From: Marivita sp.
GTDB taxonomy: Bacteria > Pseudomonadota > Alphaproteobacteria > Rhodobacterales > Rhodobacteraceae
Direction of reading: 5' to 3'
Length of the DNA: 64,000 bases
NCBI RefSeq assembly: GCF_020055675.1
Contig: NZ_JAIPUS010000002.1
Span: 124,001 to 188,000, forward strand
This document shows positions 36,520 through 45,092 of the stretch, in pieces. The position numbers and the translations under genes are program-made. Position 1 is the stretch's first letter. Every line of letters starts with the position of its first letter. The notes beneath the pieces are model-generated. The model was not told the DNA's origin. It made no database searches and was given only the letters and a program-made list of their open reading frames with translations.

Positions 36520-37185
36520 ATGCGGCGTTACCTTCCGACTTTGCTTCTTTTGCTGTTGGCCCTGAACACGGGTTGGTTCGTTGTCTATTCTGGCGATCTT
36601 GGCCTGCGCGGCCTGATGTCCCAAGCCCCTGGCGAGATTTCGCGTGTCTTTCAGGACGATACCATCCTGGCCAATGCCGGAATCGCATTGCATATGATGG
36701 CGGGCGCCGTAGTGACCTTTGGCGCCCCGCTTCAGGCCTTGCCGATTGTCCGTCGCCGCTGGCCAGGGCTACACCGGCGATTCGGTTATGTTCTTTTCGT
36801 GCTGGCCGTTGCGACAGGGCTTGGCGGGCTCGTTTATATCACGCTGAACGGCACCATTGGCGGCTGGTGGATGAGCCTGTGGTTCGCCATTTACGGGGCC
36901 GCCATGATCTGGACGGCGATCAACACAATCTATTACGCCTTGGCCAAGGACATGCGTCGTCATTTCGCCTGGGCCGTGCGCTTGGTCGTGCTGGCGGTCG
37001 GATCATGGATTTATCGCATGCATTACGCAATTTGGTACGCGACAACCGGCGGTATTGCCTCGAACAAGGCGTTCACCGGGGTGTTCGACCAGATCCAGGT
37101 CGTCGCGTTTTTCGTGCCCTATTTGCTGATCGCCGAGATCGTACTGCGATGGCAGTCCGCACGGCGACGCCCCTCATCAGCGTGA
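36520..37185 (+). CDS. DUF2306-type integral membrane protein
   Basis: A 221-residue protein with about six or seven hydrophobic segments. It starts with an N-terminal anchor (RYLPTLLLLLLALNTGW), followed by IALHMMAGAVVTFGAPLQALP near residue 55 and RRRWPGLHRRFGYVL near residue 78. HFAWAVRLVVLAVGSWIYRM near residue 148 follows. His residues at the ends of helices (LHMM, LHRR, RHFAW) are typical of DUF2306 and suggest haem or metal binding, which is not proven. Function unknown. It lies just left of the AT-rich island. Confidence 0.75.
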   Translation: MRRYLPTLLLLLLALNTGWFVVYSGDLGLRGLMSQAPGEISRVFQDDTILANAGIALHMMAGAVVTFGAPLQALPIVRRRWPGLHRRFGYVLFVLAVATGLGGLVYITLNGTIGGWWMSLWFAIYGAAMIWTAINTIYYALAKDMRRHFAWAVRLVVLAVGSWIYRMHYAIWYATTGGIASNKAFTGVFDQIQVVAFFVPYLLIAEIVLRWQSARRRPSSA

Positions 37186-37329
37186 TGCCCTGTTCGCGCG
37201 GTCCCGAGCGGGAGCCGAACGGTAACGGCGTCACCTCGGGAATGGCTGGCTCTCCATGGAGGTGGTTCGCGGTGCCTGAACGGTTGCCGGTCTTTTCTCA
37301 AGTGGTTTTCCGCCTTTGTTGCGCCGCGA

Positions 37330-37945
37330 CCGCTTCGGGTATTGGACACGCTGGCATGGGCCCGCAGGTAGACTTCCGCGTGTTTGATGCTCCGCCAGAG
37401 GCGCTCAATGAAGACCTTGTCGCGCCCAGCGTCTTTTCCGTCCATGCGGTTCCTGATCTCACGAGCGGCCAACACCTTGATGACGTCGGTCGAGGTGAAC
37501 TGTCCTGATCCGTATTGAAGACCTCGGGCCTGCGGTGGTTTGGCAGCGCTTCCTCCATCGCTTCTATGCAAAAGTCAGCCTCCAGCGTGATCGATACCCG
37601 CCATCCCAGGACCCGCCGTTTGAACCAGTCCAACACGGCGGCAAGATAGGTAAACCCGCGTGCCATAAGATGCAGGTGATACCCGTCGCCCCTCCCCGCC
37701 TTGTCGAACGCAGCAGACAAAAAATCGCTCTCCAGCGTCAGAATTCCGAGCTTTGCTTGCAAGGTCTTCACGTCGACCACCGGTTCCGGCTCGCCCTTCG
37801 CAGCTTCGCCTGCCACTGCTTGATCTGGTTCTGTTGAACGTCAAAATCCTGCGCCAGTTCGATCAGCGTGCTCTCGCCCTTGATCACGGTTACCGCTACT
37901 TTCGTCTGAAATGCCGGGCTGTGATGCCGGCGTGGTCGTCTTACC
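37330..37945 (-). mobile_element. Degenerate IS3-family insertion sequence
   Basis: Remnants of both IS3 genes are readable on the minus strand. The OrfA helix-turn-helix region (HHSPAFQTKVAVTVIKGES, near 37930, then QNQIKQWQAKL) leads, in other frames, to the OrfA end (VDVKTLQAKLGILTLESDFL). This joins directly to the middle of OrfB (GFTYLAAVLDWFKRRVLGWR), so roughly 100 residues of the OrfB N-terminus are deleted. After FNTDQD the frame shifts and continues as GQFTSTDVI and DKVFIERLWRSIKHAEVYLR until about 37330. The C-terminal RPHSSLDG-type end is missing. The transposase cannot be active. No intact terminal repeats were found. Confidence 0.8.
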
Positions 37946-38177
37946 AGAGACTTCTCCTCGCTGGCAGCATGATGCCCCAGTTGTGCGGAAAATCCACCTA
38001 TCCCGGCTTTGCAGATTTCCGGAGCCACCTCTCAAGAACGACCAATTTGCCAACCGAGTGGAACCAGGCGCACGATACTCAAATCCAACGCGAATACGGA
38101 CTGCATGAAAAGACTCGGCAATTTGGGTCCGGCTTGCATCCGATAGACTGATAGATAGTCGACCTTGAACAAGGTGG

Positions 38178-39197
38178 TCAGTCATACTCAATGGCGTGAG
38201 TGAACTTTTTACCCATTGCGACGGCGCAAGCAGCACCGTAGGCAACACAATATTTTGGATTTTCTGCCACAACAACCTGGATGTTCAAACGTCTTGTGAG
38301 TTCCGTATCCAACTCTTTTAAAAGACTGCCGCCGCCAGTGAGTGTTATGCCATCTTGATAGACATCAGATGCCAAATCCGGAGGCGTTCTTTCCAGGACG
38401 CTCCTGATGCCACTTTCAATCCTATTGATCAACGGCCTCACAGCCGTGCAGTAGTCTTGCTGTTTCGTGCTCGCTGATCTAGGGACTCTATCCATGCTTC
38501 CAACGCCGGAAATTACAAGTGGCTCTGCGCAATCGACTTTATCGTGAACTGTGGCGGAGCCAATTTGAAGCTTAATTTTCTCCGCTGTTGCTCCACCTAT
38601 TTTGAGGCTAAGATTCTTCTTTACGCTTTGAATCAGGGCAGAGTCAAAATGATTGCCACCAATCTTTATCGAGCTTGCTTCAACTATTCCACCAAGAGCT
38701 ACAACTGCAACCTCTGTAGTACCGCCACCAATATCAACAATCATTGATCCTTTCGGTTCCAAGACTGGAAGTTTCGCGCCTAAAGCTGCGGCCATTGGCT
38801 CCTCCAGCAGTCCGGCGGAGCTTGCACCGGCGGCTTTTACGGCCTGCTGTATTGCTCTTTTTTCCACAGGCGTTGCGCCGAAAGGCACACAGACGACAGC
38901 CTTTAGTTTGAAGTGTTTGCTGCGTGGTATTGCCTTTTTGAAAAATTCTTTAATCATAGTTTCAGCGTGATCAAAGTCTGCGATCACACCATCACTTAAT
39001 GGCTGGCTTGCAACAATGCTTTCGGGTGCCTTGCCAAGCATCGACTTTGCATGCTCACCCACGGCCAAGAAAGTTTTTACCCCTTTGGACACGTGAAAAG
39101 CAACAACAGACGGCTCATCTAGAATGATACCCTTTTTTGCTGTAACGATAACTGTATTGGCCGTGCCCAGATCAATGCCAATGTTATATGAAAACAT
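38178..39197 (-). CDS. MreB-like actin homologue, extra copy in an AT-rich island
   Basis: A 339-residue bacterial actin. Phosphate-1 loop IGIDLGTANTVIV is at the N-terminus, the connect region GLLEEPMAAALGAKLP near residue 133, phosphate-2 loop VDIGGGTTEVAVVALGG near residue 155, and the adenosine motif LTGGGSLLKEL near residue 287. It is diverged from typical alphaproteobacterial MreB and encoded in visibly AT-rich DNA with A/T third positions. It stands alone, without mreC or mreD, between IS3 and integrase remnants, while the housekeeping mrd genes are at the window start. Ribosome binding site is weak (AAGG). It probably arrived by transfer; a role in shape or DNA segregation is open. 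Confidence 0.9.
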   Translation of the reverse strand: MFSYNIGIDLGTANTVIVTAKKGIILDEPSVVAFHVSKGVKTFLAVGEHAKSMLGKAPESIVASQPLSDGVIADFDHAETMIKEFFKKAIPRSKHFKLKAVVCVPFGATPVEKRAIQQAVKAAGASSAGLLEEPMAAALGAKLPVLEPKGSMIVDIGGGTTEVAVVALGGIVEASSIKIGGNHFDSALIQSVKKNLSLKIGGATAEKIKLQIGSATVHDKVDCAEPLVISGVGSMDRVPRSASTKQQDYCTAVRPLINRIESGIRSVLERTPPDLASDVYQDGITLTGGGSLLKELDTELTRRLNIQVVVAENPKYCVAYGAACAVAMGKKFTHAIEYD

Positions 39198-39379
39198 GAA
39201 AATGCCTTATTTTCCATCAGCGTGCCCGCAGTTTAAGTATTGCGCAAACTATCTTAAGTATACGTCTAAATTACAAAAGAGCACCTTTGCCACGAGGCGC
39301 GATCTTTGACGTGCGGTAACGGCAAGCGGCTGTTGAAGTTTGTCAATGACTTGGCCTTGTGACGGCCTCTATTGGGAAA

Positions 39380-39620
39380 CAGCCCGACCACCTCGCTCGG
39401 CTGCTCTGAATTCACGTCGATGTAGCGCTGAATGGTCGAGATATGGCTGCCCGGCAATTGCAGTCAGCAAGCGCGCACCTACACTCTTATTGGCCGGTCT
39501 GGTGATGTAAGAGTGTTGACCTGGATGGCGCGACGCGTCTTTCAACCCACTGCTTTGTTTATGTCCAGAAACAACTGGCACATGGTATTGGCGTAATAAG
39601 TGCCTGCCCTTCTGTCTTTC
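39380..39620 (-). pseudogene. Tyrosine recombinase (phage-type integrase) C-terminal remnant
   Basis: Three overlapping frames together give the C-terminal catalytic region of an integrase. TYYANTMCQLFLDINKAVG (about 39600-39545) leads, after a one-base shift, to GLKDASRHPGQHSYITRPA and KSVGARLLTAIAG (39548-39450). After a second shift, SHISTIQRYIDVNSEQ follows (39448-39400). The nucleophile Tyr is kept (QRYID), but the HxxR box reads HPGQH, so the catalytic Arg is lost. No open frame covers the N-terminal domain. This marks a decayed integrated element. Confidence 0.7.
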
Positions 39621-39714
39621 AGACAGGGGTCTGTTTGGATCGCTCAAGGATAGACCGGCTGCATCATTTGAGCGCTGCCGCGCAGCAAATGAATTTCCAC
39701 GCGGAAGTTGCAGC

Positions 39715-40104
39715 TTACAATTTGCTGTGTGCACCGTCACATAGCGGCTGCTTGCTGCTGTGTTTACATCCGCAGAAGAACACGCGCTTGCTGGCATCTG
39801 CTGTGTACTTGACAGGAGCAATGCCACTGTCCTTGTGGCTCCCGTCGCAGAACGGCTGCTTGCTGCTTTTGCCACAAGCGCACCAGAAGTAATTTTTGCC
39901 CTCTTCAACCTCGACAGGGTATGGTGATTTTTGAACGATGATCGGTGCTGTAATGTTTCTGCCCTCGTTTGCTGGATTTATGTTGGACAAGGTAGAGTTT
40001 GCTCCGCTGTCTGCAACGCTCTCCTCCCAAATCGCGGAGACAGCGGAGCTGCACGACGGGTTAGCCGTCGTGAATAAGCGGCAAGCTTGCACAGGGTTTG
40101 GCAA
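39715..40104 (-). CDS. Double CDGSH iron-sulfur domain protein
   Basis: The last ~70 residues hold two CDGSH motifs: YFWCACGKSSKQPFCDGSH and VFFCGCKHSSKQPLCDGAH. Each has the C-x-C-x-P-x-CDG-x-H pattern that binds a [2Fe-2S] cluster through three Cys and one His; the second has Ala in place of Ser. Such proteins act in redox or iron-sulfur transfer. The N-terminal ~55 residues look unrelated and the true start is unclear; homologues usually begin only ~12 residues before KSPYPVEVEEGKNYF, so translation may start at a rarer codon near 39990, or the 5' end was replaced by recombination. It lies at the right side of the AT-rich island. Confidence 0.75.
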   Translation of the reverse strand: MPNPVQACRLFTTANPSCSSAVSAIWEESVADSGANSTLSNINPANEGRNITAPIIVQKSPYPVEVEEGKNYFWCACGKSSKQPFCDGSHKDSGIAPVKYTADASKRVFFCGCKHSSKQPLCDGAHSKL

Positions 40105-40682
40105 TCAACAAGGGAAATATTTTCTGGATGGCTTCGGACACAAGATGCGCAAACATCTGGGCGCTGAGAAATACCGCAGCTGCATCGCTGTCCTGCAGCA
40201 AGGGCTATTGTGGCGGTAAATAACCGTACCTATCTAGTGGGTACGGCAGCTTCTTTCCTCCCCCCTGAAGTTGTCAGAACTTGCAAGGCGGCGCTCATCT
40301 CCTCCCTTTGTCCGTCGCCTTCATTTTTTCCGGGACATTCGACACGAAGCAGCCTTAGCGTTTAGCTGAGCGCCTTCTTCACTTGATGCATTCGGACCTT
40401 GGTCTGTGTGATCCGAACAGCATCCTTGCGGAATTCTCCTATTCTTCCTGTACCGATCGTTCGGCTCCTTTCCTGCGCATTATGCTATCAACGGAGAGGG
40501 ACCAAACCTCGACAGGGCAAGGGGTTGAACAAAACCTAAAGCCATGCTCACGGGGCGCGTGGGCCAGGAGAATGAAACCGCGTGAACCTGATCGAGCATG
40601 GGCCAGAGCCTCCAATCCGAAAATCGCTCACGCGTCGGAAATGATCCGACGACGGACGGGTTTCGACATGAATCTTTCCGGT
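40105..40682. other. Non-coding stretch at island boundary
   Basis: About 580 bases without a supportable gene. Open frames here are short, lack ribosome binding sites and show no family motifs. Base composition shifts from AT-rich on the left to the normal GC-rich composition by about 40.5 kb, so the right edge of the island probably lies here. A C-rich run (near 40260) and TTTTTTCC (near 40335) are present, but no convincing terminator hairpin was found. Confidence 0.5.
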
Positions 40683-41669
40683 TCAGTCTGGTTTGAGAAG
40701 GATCTTGGGAGCGGCAATCGCCCCTGAGCGGATGTCCGCGAAGGCCTGTGCGCCCTCGGACAGGGGCCTCGCCTCGGTCCAGTCGAGTTGGCCCAGACGG
40801 CCATCGAACATGGCCGCGACAGCGTCGCGAAAATCCTGTGCCGTGTAGGTATAGGTCCCGATCACAGTGATTTCCTGCAGCGTGATGCGCCGGATATCAA
40901 AGCCCGCGGAACCGCCTGCAAGACCGATGTGCAGAATCACGCCGCCCGGAGCGGCCGCTGCGGAGGCTGCCGCACGGGTCGCATCGTGGCCGACCGCATC
41001 AACCACAAGGTCGAAGAGCTGGCCCTCCACATCCTCTGGCGCACAGACACGGTAGCGACTGTGCATCGTGAGATAACTCCGGCGCAGCGGGTTGGGCTCC
41101 ACCAGCGTCACGTCATCCACGTCCTGCGCGATGAGACTGATCGCAGCGGCGACGCCGATGGCACCGCCCCCGATGACCAATGCGGTCTGCCGCATATCGG
41201 CTGGCGCGGCCTCGAGCCCCAGCCGCACGGCGTGCCAGCTCACTGCGATGGGTTCGGCAAGCGCTGCTTGTTCCAGTGAAATCCCGTCGGGGACGGCCAC
41301 CAGGTTGCGCTCGGGCATGGCCACGTATTGCGCGAAGGCCCCTTCGCGGGGCGGCATGGAAATGATCTGGCGCGTGGTGCAGAGATTGTCGCGCCCCGCG
41401 CGGCAAGACCGGCACGCGCCGCAGGTCACCAGCGGGTTGATGGTCACGCGCATACCATCCCGGGGCCCACCCACGATCGTGCCCGCCCCCTCATGGCCCA
41501 GGATCAGCGGCGCAGGCCGCCGGTCGTCATGGCCCAGATAGGCGTGCATGTCCGAACCGCAGATCCCGACGCTGTCGATGCGGATCAAGTGGTGATCGCC
41601 CGACGCGGCGGGACCGGGCACCTCCCGGTAGGTCAGCTTTTGGGGTCCTGTATAGATCAGCGCCTTCAT
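40683..41669 (-). CDS. hpsP: Zinc-dependent alcohol dehydrogenase, probable sulfopropanediol dehydrogenase HpsP
   Basis: A 328-residue MDR dehydrogenase with both zinc sites. Catalytic ligands are in VGICGSDMH near residue 34 and ILGHEGAGTI near residue 56; structural zinc Cys are in TCGACRSCRAGRDNLC near residue 86. The Rossmann motif GGGAIGVAAAISL is near residue 163. With the HpsN- and HpsO-type genes and TRAP transporter it forms the known hpsNOP arrangement. HpsP there oxidises the S-enantiomer of 2,3-dihydroxypropane-1-sulfonate. The ATG at 41669 overlaps the preceding stop by 4 bases. By sequence alone it could be a general polyol dehydrogenase. Confidence 0.82.
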   Translation of the reverse strand: MKALIYTGPQKLTYREVPGPAASGDHHLIRIDSVGICGSDMHAYLGHDDRRPAPLILGHEGAGTIVGGPRDGMRVTINPLVTCGACRSCRAGRDNLCTTRQIISMPPREGAFAQYVAMPERNLVAVPDGISLEQAALAEPIAVSWHAVRLGLEAAPADMRQTALVIGGGAIGVAAAISLIAQDVDDVTLVEPNPLRRSYLTMHSRYRVCAPEDVEGQLFDLVVDAVGHDATRAAASAAAAPGGVILHIGLAGGSAGFDIRRITLQEITVIGTYTYTAQDFRDAVAAMFDGRLGQLDWTEARPLSEGAQAFADIRSGAIAAPKILLKPD

Positions 41670-42424
41670 TTTGCCGTGAACCCCCCATCGACCATGAGAA
41701 CCTGCCCGGTGACATAGCCAGAGGCCTCGGAACAGAGAAACAGCAGCGGCCCGTCGATATCCTCGGGCTCTCCATTGCGTCCGATGCAGGTCTGCGCGGC
41801 ATTGCGAGCAGCGCGCTCCGGGTCGCTGAACACGGCGGCGGTCAACTCGGTGCGGAAAAAGCCCGGACCGATGGCGTTCACATTTATCCCGTCGCGCGAC
41901 CACGCCTCTGCCATGGCGCGGGTGAGTTGGCTGATCCCGCCCTTCGAGGCACCGTAACTCAGCCCTCCAGGAAAGGCGCGGTGGCTTTGCAGGGAGGCGA
42001 AATTGACGATCCGCCCCCACCCCTTGGCCTTCATCGCCGGCACCATGTGCTGAGACAGGAAGAAGGGCACGGCAAGGTTGAGGTTCATCGTGCTGTCCCA
42101 CCCCTCGGGCGTGACAGCATCCGCCGTCTCGCGGGTGTTGAGGCCGGCAGCATGAACCAGAATGTCAGGCGCGCCGAAGGGGTCGGCCGCACGCGCGGCC
42201 AGATCAGCCAATCCCGCACGGTCCGCCAGATCGAAGGGGAGCGCCGCGAGGGGACCCGACGCCTCATCCCGCAAAGAGGCTAGCGCGTCGGGCCGGCGCG
42301 CAACGGCCACGACAGAGGCACCTGCCTGACTGAGCACCTGCGCCGCGCGCCGGCCAAGCCCGGAGCTGGCACCTGTGACACAGGCGACATGCCCGCTCAG
42401 ATCTGTCAACGCGCTGGCCTGCAT
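41666..42424 (-). CDS. hpsO: Short-chain dehydrogenase, probable sulfopropanediol 2-dehydrogenase HpsO
   Basis: A 252-residue classical SDR. The cofactor motif CVTGASSGLGRRAAQ is near residue 16, HAAGLNTRE near residue 90, and the catalytic Ser and YGASK are in SLQSHRAFPGGLSYGASKGG near residue 145. The C-terminal GYVTGQVLMVDGGF is typical. In hps operons the SDR interconverts DHPS enantiomers through the 2-keto compound, feeding HpsN. It starts 3 bases after the hpsN-type gene and overlaps hpsP by ATGA. Assignment rests on operon context. Confidence 0.82.
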   Translation of the reverse strand: MQASALTDLSGHVACVTGASSGLGRRAAQVLSQAGASVVAVARRPDALASLRDEASGPLAALPFDLADRAGLADLAARAADPFGAPDILVHAAGLNTRETADAVTPEGWDSTMNLNLAVPFFLSQHMVPAMKAKGWGRIVNFASLQSHRAFPGGLSYGASKGGISQLTRAMAEAWSRDGINVNAIGPGFFRTELTAAVFSDPERAARNAAQTCIGRNGEPEDIDGPLLFLCSEASGYVTGQVLMVDGGFTAK

Positions 42425-42427
42425 GGG

Positions 42428-43735
42428 TTATTCTTCCGCCGTCAGGTCGAAATTCTCGCCGGGGAAGTACTTCGCCAGCCGGATATCTGCCGTGCGGGCA
42501 TGGGCCTCCATGCCCTCCAGCCGCGAAATCCGCGCTGTCGCCTGCGCCACTGGCTTCATCGCATCAGGCGTGGACCGCTGCCAGGTCACGATCTTCATGT
42601 ACTTGTGGACAGACAGGCCACCAGTATATGTTGCGGCGCGCGACGTGGGCAGCACGTGGTTGGTACCCGACGCCTTGTCCCCAAAGGCCACCGTCGTCTC
42701 CTCGCCCAGAAAGAGCGATCCGTAGCAAGTCAGGCAATCGAGCCACCAATCGAGTTCCTCGGCCATGACAGTCAGGTGCTCGGGCGCGTAGTCGTCGGAG
42801 GTTGCGGCCATCTCCTCACGGTCGCCGCACAGGATCACCTCGGCATAGTCACGCCACGCGGCTGTCGCGTTCTCGCGGTTCACCTCGGGCAAGTCATCGA
42901 TGAGCTGGGGAACAAGACGCATAACTTCTTCTGCGAGCGGCCGATGGTCCGTGACGACCCAGACAGGCGAGTTGTAGCCATGCTCGGCTTGTCCGACGAG
43001 GTCCGTGGCCACGACCATCGGATCGGCCGTCTTGTCCGCAAGGATCAGGCTGTCGGTCGGTCCCGCGATCATGTCGATACCGACACGTCCGAAAAGGATG
43101 CGCTTGGCCTCGGCCACGAACTGGTTGCCGGGGCCGACCAGGATGTTGGCGGCTGGCAGGCCGAACAGGCCGAAGGTCATGGCGGCCACGCCCTGAACCC
43201 CGCCCATCGCCATGATCTTGTCGGCGCCGCAGACATGCGCGGCATAGACGATCGCCGGTGCGATACCCACGCCTGGACGGGGCGGCGAACACGCCACGAT
43301 GTGCCTGCAACCTGCCACCTTGGCCGTGGTCACTGTCATGATGGCCGACGCGATATGGCTGTAGCGCCCGCCGGGCACGTAGCAGCCCGCCGCATCCACG
43401 GGGATTGTCTTCTGTCCGGCAATCAGCCCGGGCACGACTTCGACCTCCACATTGGCCAAGGTCGCCTTCTGTGCCTCGGCAAACCGCTTGACATTGGCAT
43501 GGCTGAATTCGATGTCGCGCTTGATCTTCTCGGGCACCAGCGCGGCGGCATGCGCGATTTCCTCGGGTGTCAGAATGACATTGCCCGCGTACTGGTCGAA
43601 CTTGGCAGCATATTCGAGCGCCTTGGCATCACCACCGGCTTCGATGTCGTCCAGTATACCCTTTACCGTTTCACTCACATCGGAGGCACCGCTTGTCGCA
43701 GTCAGGGAGGCTCTCTTGAGATATTCGCGTGTCAT
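42428..43735 (-). CDS. hpsN: Histidinol-dehydrogenase-family enzyme, probable sulfopropanediol 3-dehydrogenase HpsN
   Basis: A 435-residue member of the HisD family, NAD-dependent and zinc-binding. The family stretch VDAAGCYVPGGRYSHIASAIM is near residue 112, GGVQGVAAMTFGLFGLP near residue 178, and the catalytic Glu-His is in DDYAPEHLTVM near residue 317. No other histidine-biosynthesis gene is nearby. Instead it is flanked by TRAP transporter, SDR and zinc dehydrogenase genes, the arrangement of HpsN, which oxidises (R)-2,3-dihydroxypropanesulfonate to sulfolactate. Sulfolactate-degrading genes are not in the window. Confidence 0.86.
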   Translation of the reverse strand: MTREYLKRASLTATSGASDVSETVKGILDDIEAGGDAKALEYAAKFDQYAGNVILTPEEIAHAAALVPEKIKRDIEFSHANVKRFAEAQKATLANVEVEVVPGLIAGQKTIPVDAAGCYVPGGRYSHIASAIMTVTTAKVAGCRHIVACSPPRPGVGIAPAIVYAAHVCGADKIMAMGGVQGVAAMTFGLFGLPAANILVGPGNQFVAEAKRILFGRVGIDMIAGPTDSLILADKTADPMVVATDLVGQAEHGYNSPVWVVTDHRPLAEEVMRLVPQLIDDLPEVNRENATAAWRDYAEVILCGDREEMAATSDDYAPEHLTVMAEELDWWLDCLTCYGSLFLGEETTVAFGDKASGTNHVLPTSRAATYTGGLSVHKYMKIVTWQRSTPDAMKPVAQATARISRLEGMEAHARTADIRLAKYFPGENFDLTAEE

Positions 43736-43748
43736 GGAATTATGCGTC

Positions 43749-45080
43749 CTATCGGTAGATATCGGGAAGGAGGGACGTAGAAAAGACCGGGATATAGGCG
43801 ATCATCAGCGTCACGATCAACATGAAGAAGACGAACGGGATCGCGCGGTAGGCGATCTTGAGGATCGACTCACCGGTTATGCCCGATACAACGAAGAGGT
43901 TGAGACCCAGAGGCGGCGTGATGAATCCCACACCCAGGGCCGTGATCATCATGACGCAGAACTGAATCTGGTTCATCTCGATCTCCTGCGCCAGCGGGTA
44001 GAGGATCGGCGCGAGGATCACGATGTTCGGTGTCGTCTCCATCACGCAGCCCGCCGCCACAAGGATAAGAACCATGATCGCAATGAGCATGTATTCGTTG
44101 CTGGTCATCGAGGTCATCACGCCGACAAACCCCTGCGGCACACCGATGATGGCCAGCGCCTCGGCCAGCGGGATCGAGAAGGCGATGATCGGCAGGATCA
44201 CCCCGTTGACCTTGGCCGAACCCACCAGCATGGCAGGGAAGTCGGAGAGCTTCAGCGTGCCGATGATGAAGCCGATGGCGATGGTCACGACGACGGCCAC
44301 GGCCCCTGCTTCGGTCGGCGTCAGCCGGCCCGAGAAAATCCCGTAGAAGATGATACCGGGCACGAGAAACGCATACCAGCCGGATGCGATCGTCCGCCAA
44401 AGGTTGGCCCGCCATTCCGCCGGCGTCATGATACCGCCGCCTTCCCAGGCGTTGAGCCGGTTCATGACCACGTTGGTCACAAGGATCGACACGAGGATCA
44501 GAATGCCCGGGATCACGGCGGCGAGAAACAGCGTGGAAACCGCGATACCCAGCACGAGGCCGATGATGATGTAGGCGATGGACGGCGGGATGAGGATACC
44601 GGTACAGGCACCCGCAGCCACGAGCGCGCAGGCGTAGGGGCGCGGATAGCCGGATTCCACAAGGCGGTCGATCGTCATGCGGCCCACGGCGGCGGCCCCA
44701 GCCGCATCCGAGCCGGAGATTGCCGCGAACATGCCGCACACCAGTACCGTGGCCGCCCCGAAGCCGCCCCTGGCCCAGCAGGTCAGCGCCTCGGCCACAT
44801 CGAGAAACTTGCGCGAGAGCCCCGTTCGCACGAGCACGTCGCCTGTCAGGATGAAGAGCGGAACGGCGGTCAGTGCGAAAGCGTCGATCCCGGAGAAGAG
44901 CTTTTCACCCAGAAGGCTGAGCGGCAGCGCCCCAGACCAGACGAGCATGAGGACCGTGGCCGCGCCGATGGCGGCCCAGACAGGCACGGCCAATGCCACG
45001 AGCACCACGAAGAGGATGACGGAGGCGTAGAAATCCCAGCCCAGTTCCAGTACCGGTGCGCCAACCTGTTGCCACAGCAT
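43749..45080 (-). CDS. TRAP transporter large permease (DctM type)
   Basis: A 443-residue ion-coupled TRAP permease with about 12 hydrophobic segments. FVVLVALAVPVWAAIGAAT near residue 25, PLFILTGDVLVRTGLSRKFL near residue 75, and GMFAAISGSDAAGAAAVG near residue 115 (the DctM substrate hairpin) are visible. MIPP-type GILIPPSIAYIIIG near residue 162 and GFITPPLGLNLFVVSGI near residue 395 follow. It follows the small subunit after 12 bases. In hps operons this transporter imports sulfonates such as DHPS (HpsM position). Confidence 0.92.
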   Translation of the reverse strand: MLWQQVGAPVLELGWDFYASVILFVVLVALAVPVWAAIGAATVLMLVWSGALPLSLLGEKLFSGIDAFALTAVPLFILTGDVLVRTGLSRKFLDVAEALTCWARGGFGAATVLVCGMFAAISGSDAAGAAAVGRMTIDRLVESGYPRPYACALVAAGACTGILIPPSIAYIIIGLVLGIAVSTLFLAAVIPGILILVSILVTNVVMNRLNAWEGGGIMTPAEWRANLWRTIASGWYAFLVPGIIFYGIFSGRLTPTEAGAVAVVVTIAIGFIIGTLKLSDFPAMLVGSAKVNGVILPIIAFSIPLAEALAIIGVPQGFVGVMTSMTSNEYMLIAIMVLILVAAGCVMETTPNIVILAPILYPLAQEIEMNQIQFCVMMITALGVGFITPPLGLNLFVVSGITGESILKIAYRAIPFVFFMLIVTLMIAYIPVFSTSLLPDIYR

Positions 45081-45092
45081 GAGCCAGCCCCC

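Noticed and set aside
39938-40219. 93-codon plus-strand frame across the CDGSH 5' region
   Set aside because: No ribosome binding site, no motif, overlaps a better-supported gene.
42428-43735. Histidine biosynthesis gene hisD
   Set aside because: The family fits, but there are no other his genes, and the TRAP, SDR and zinc dehydrogenase neighbours point to HpsN.
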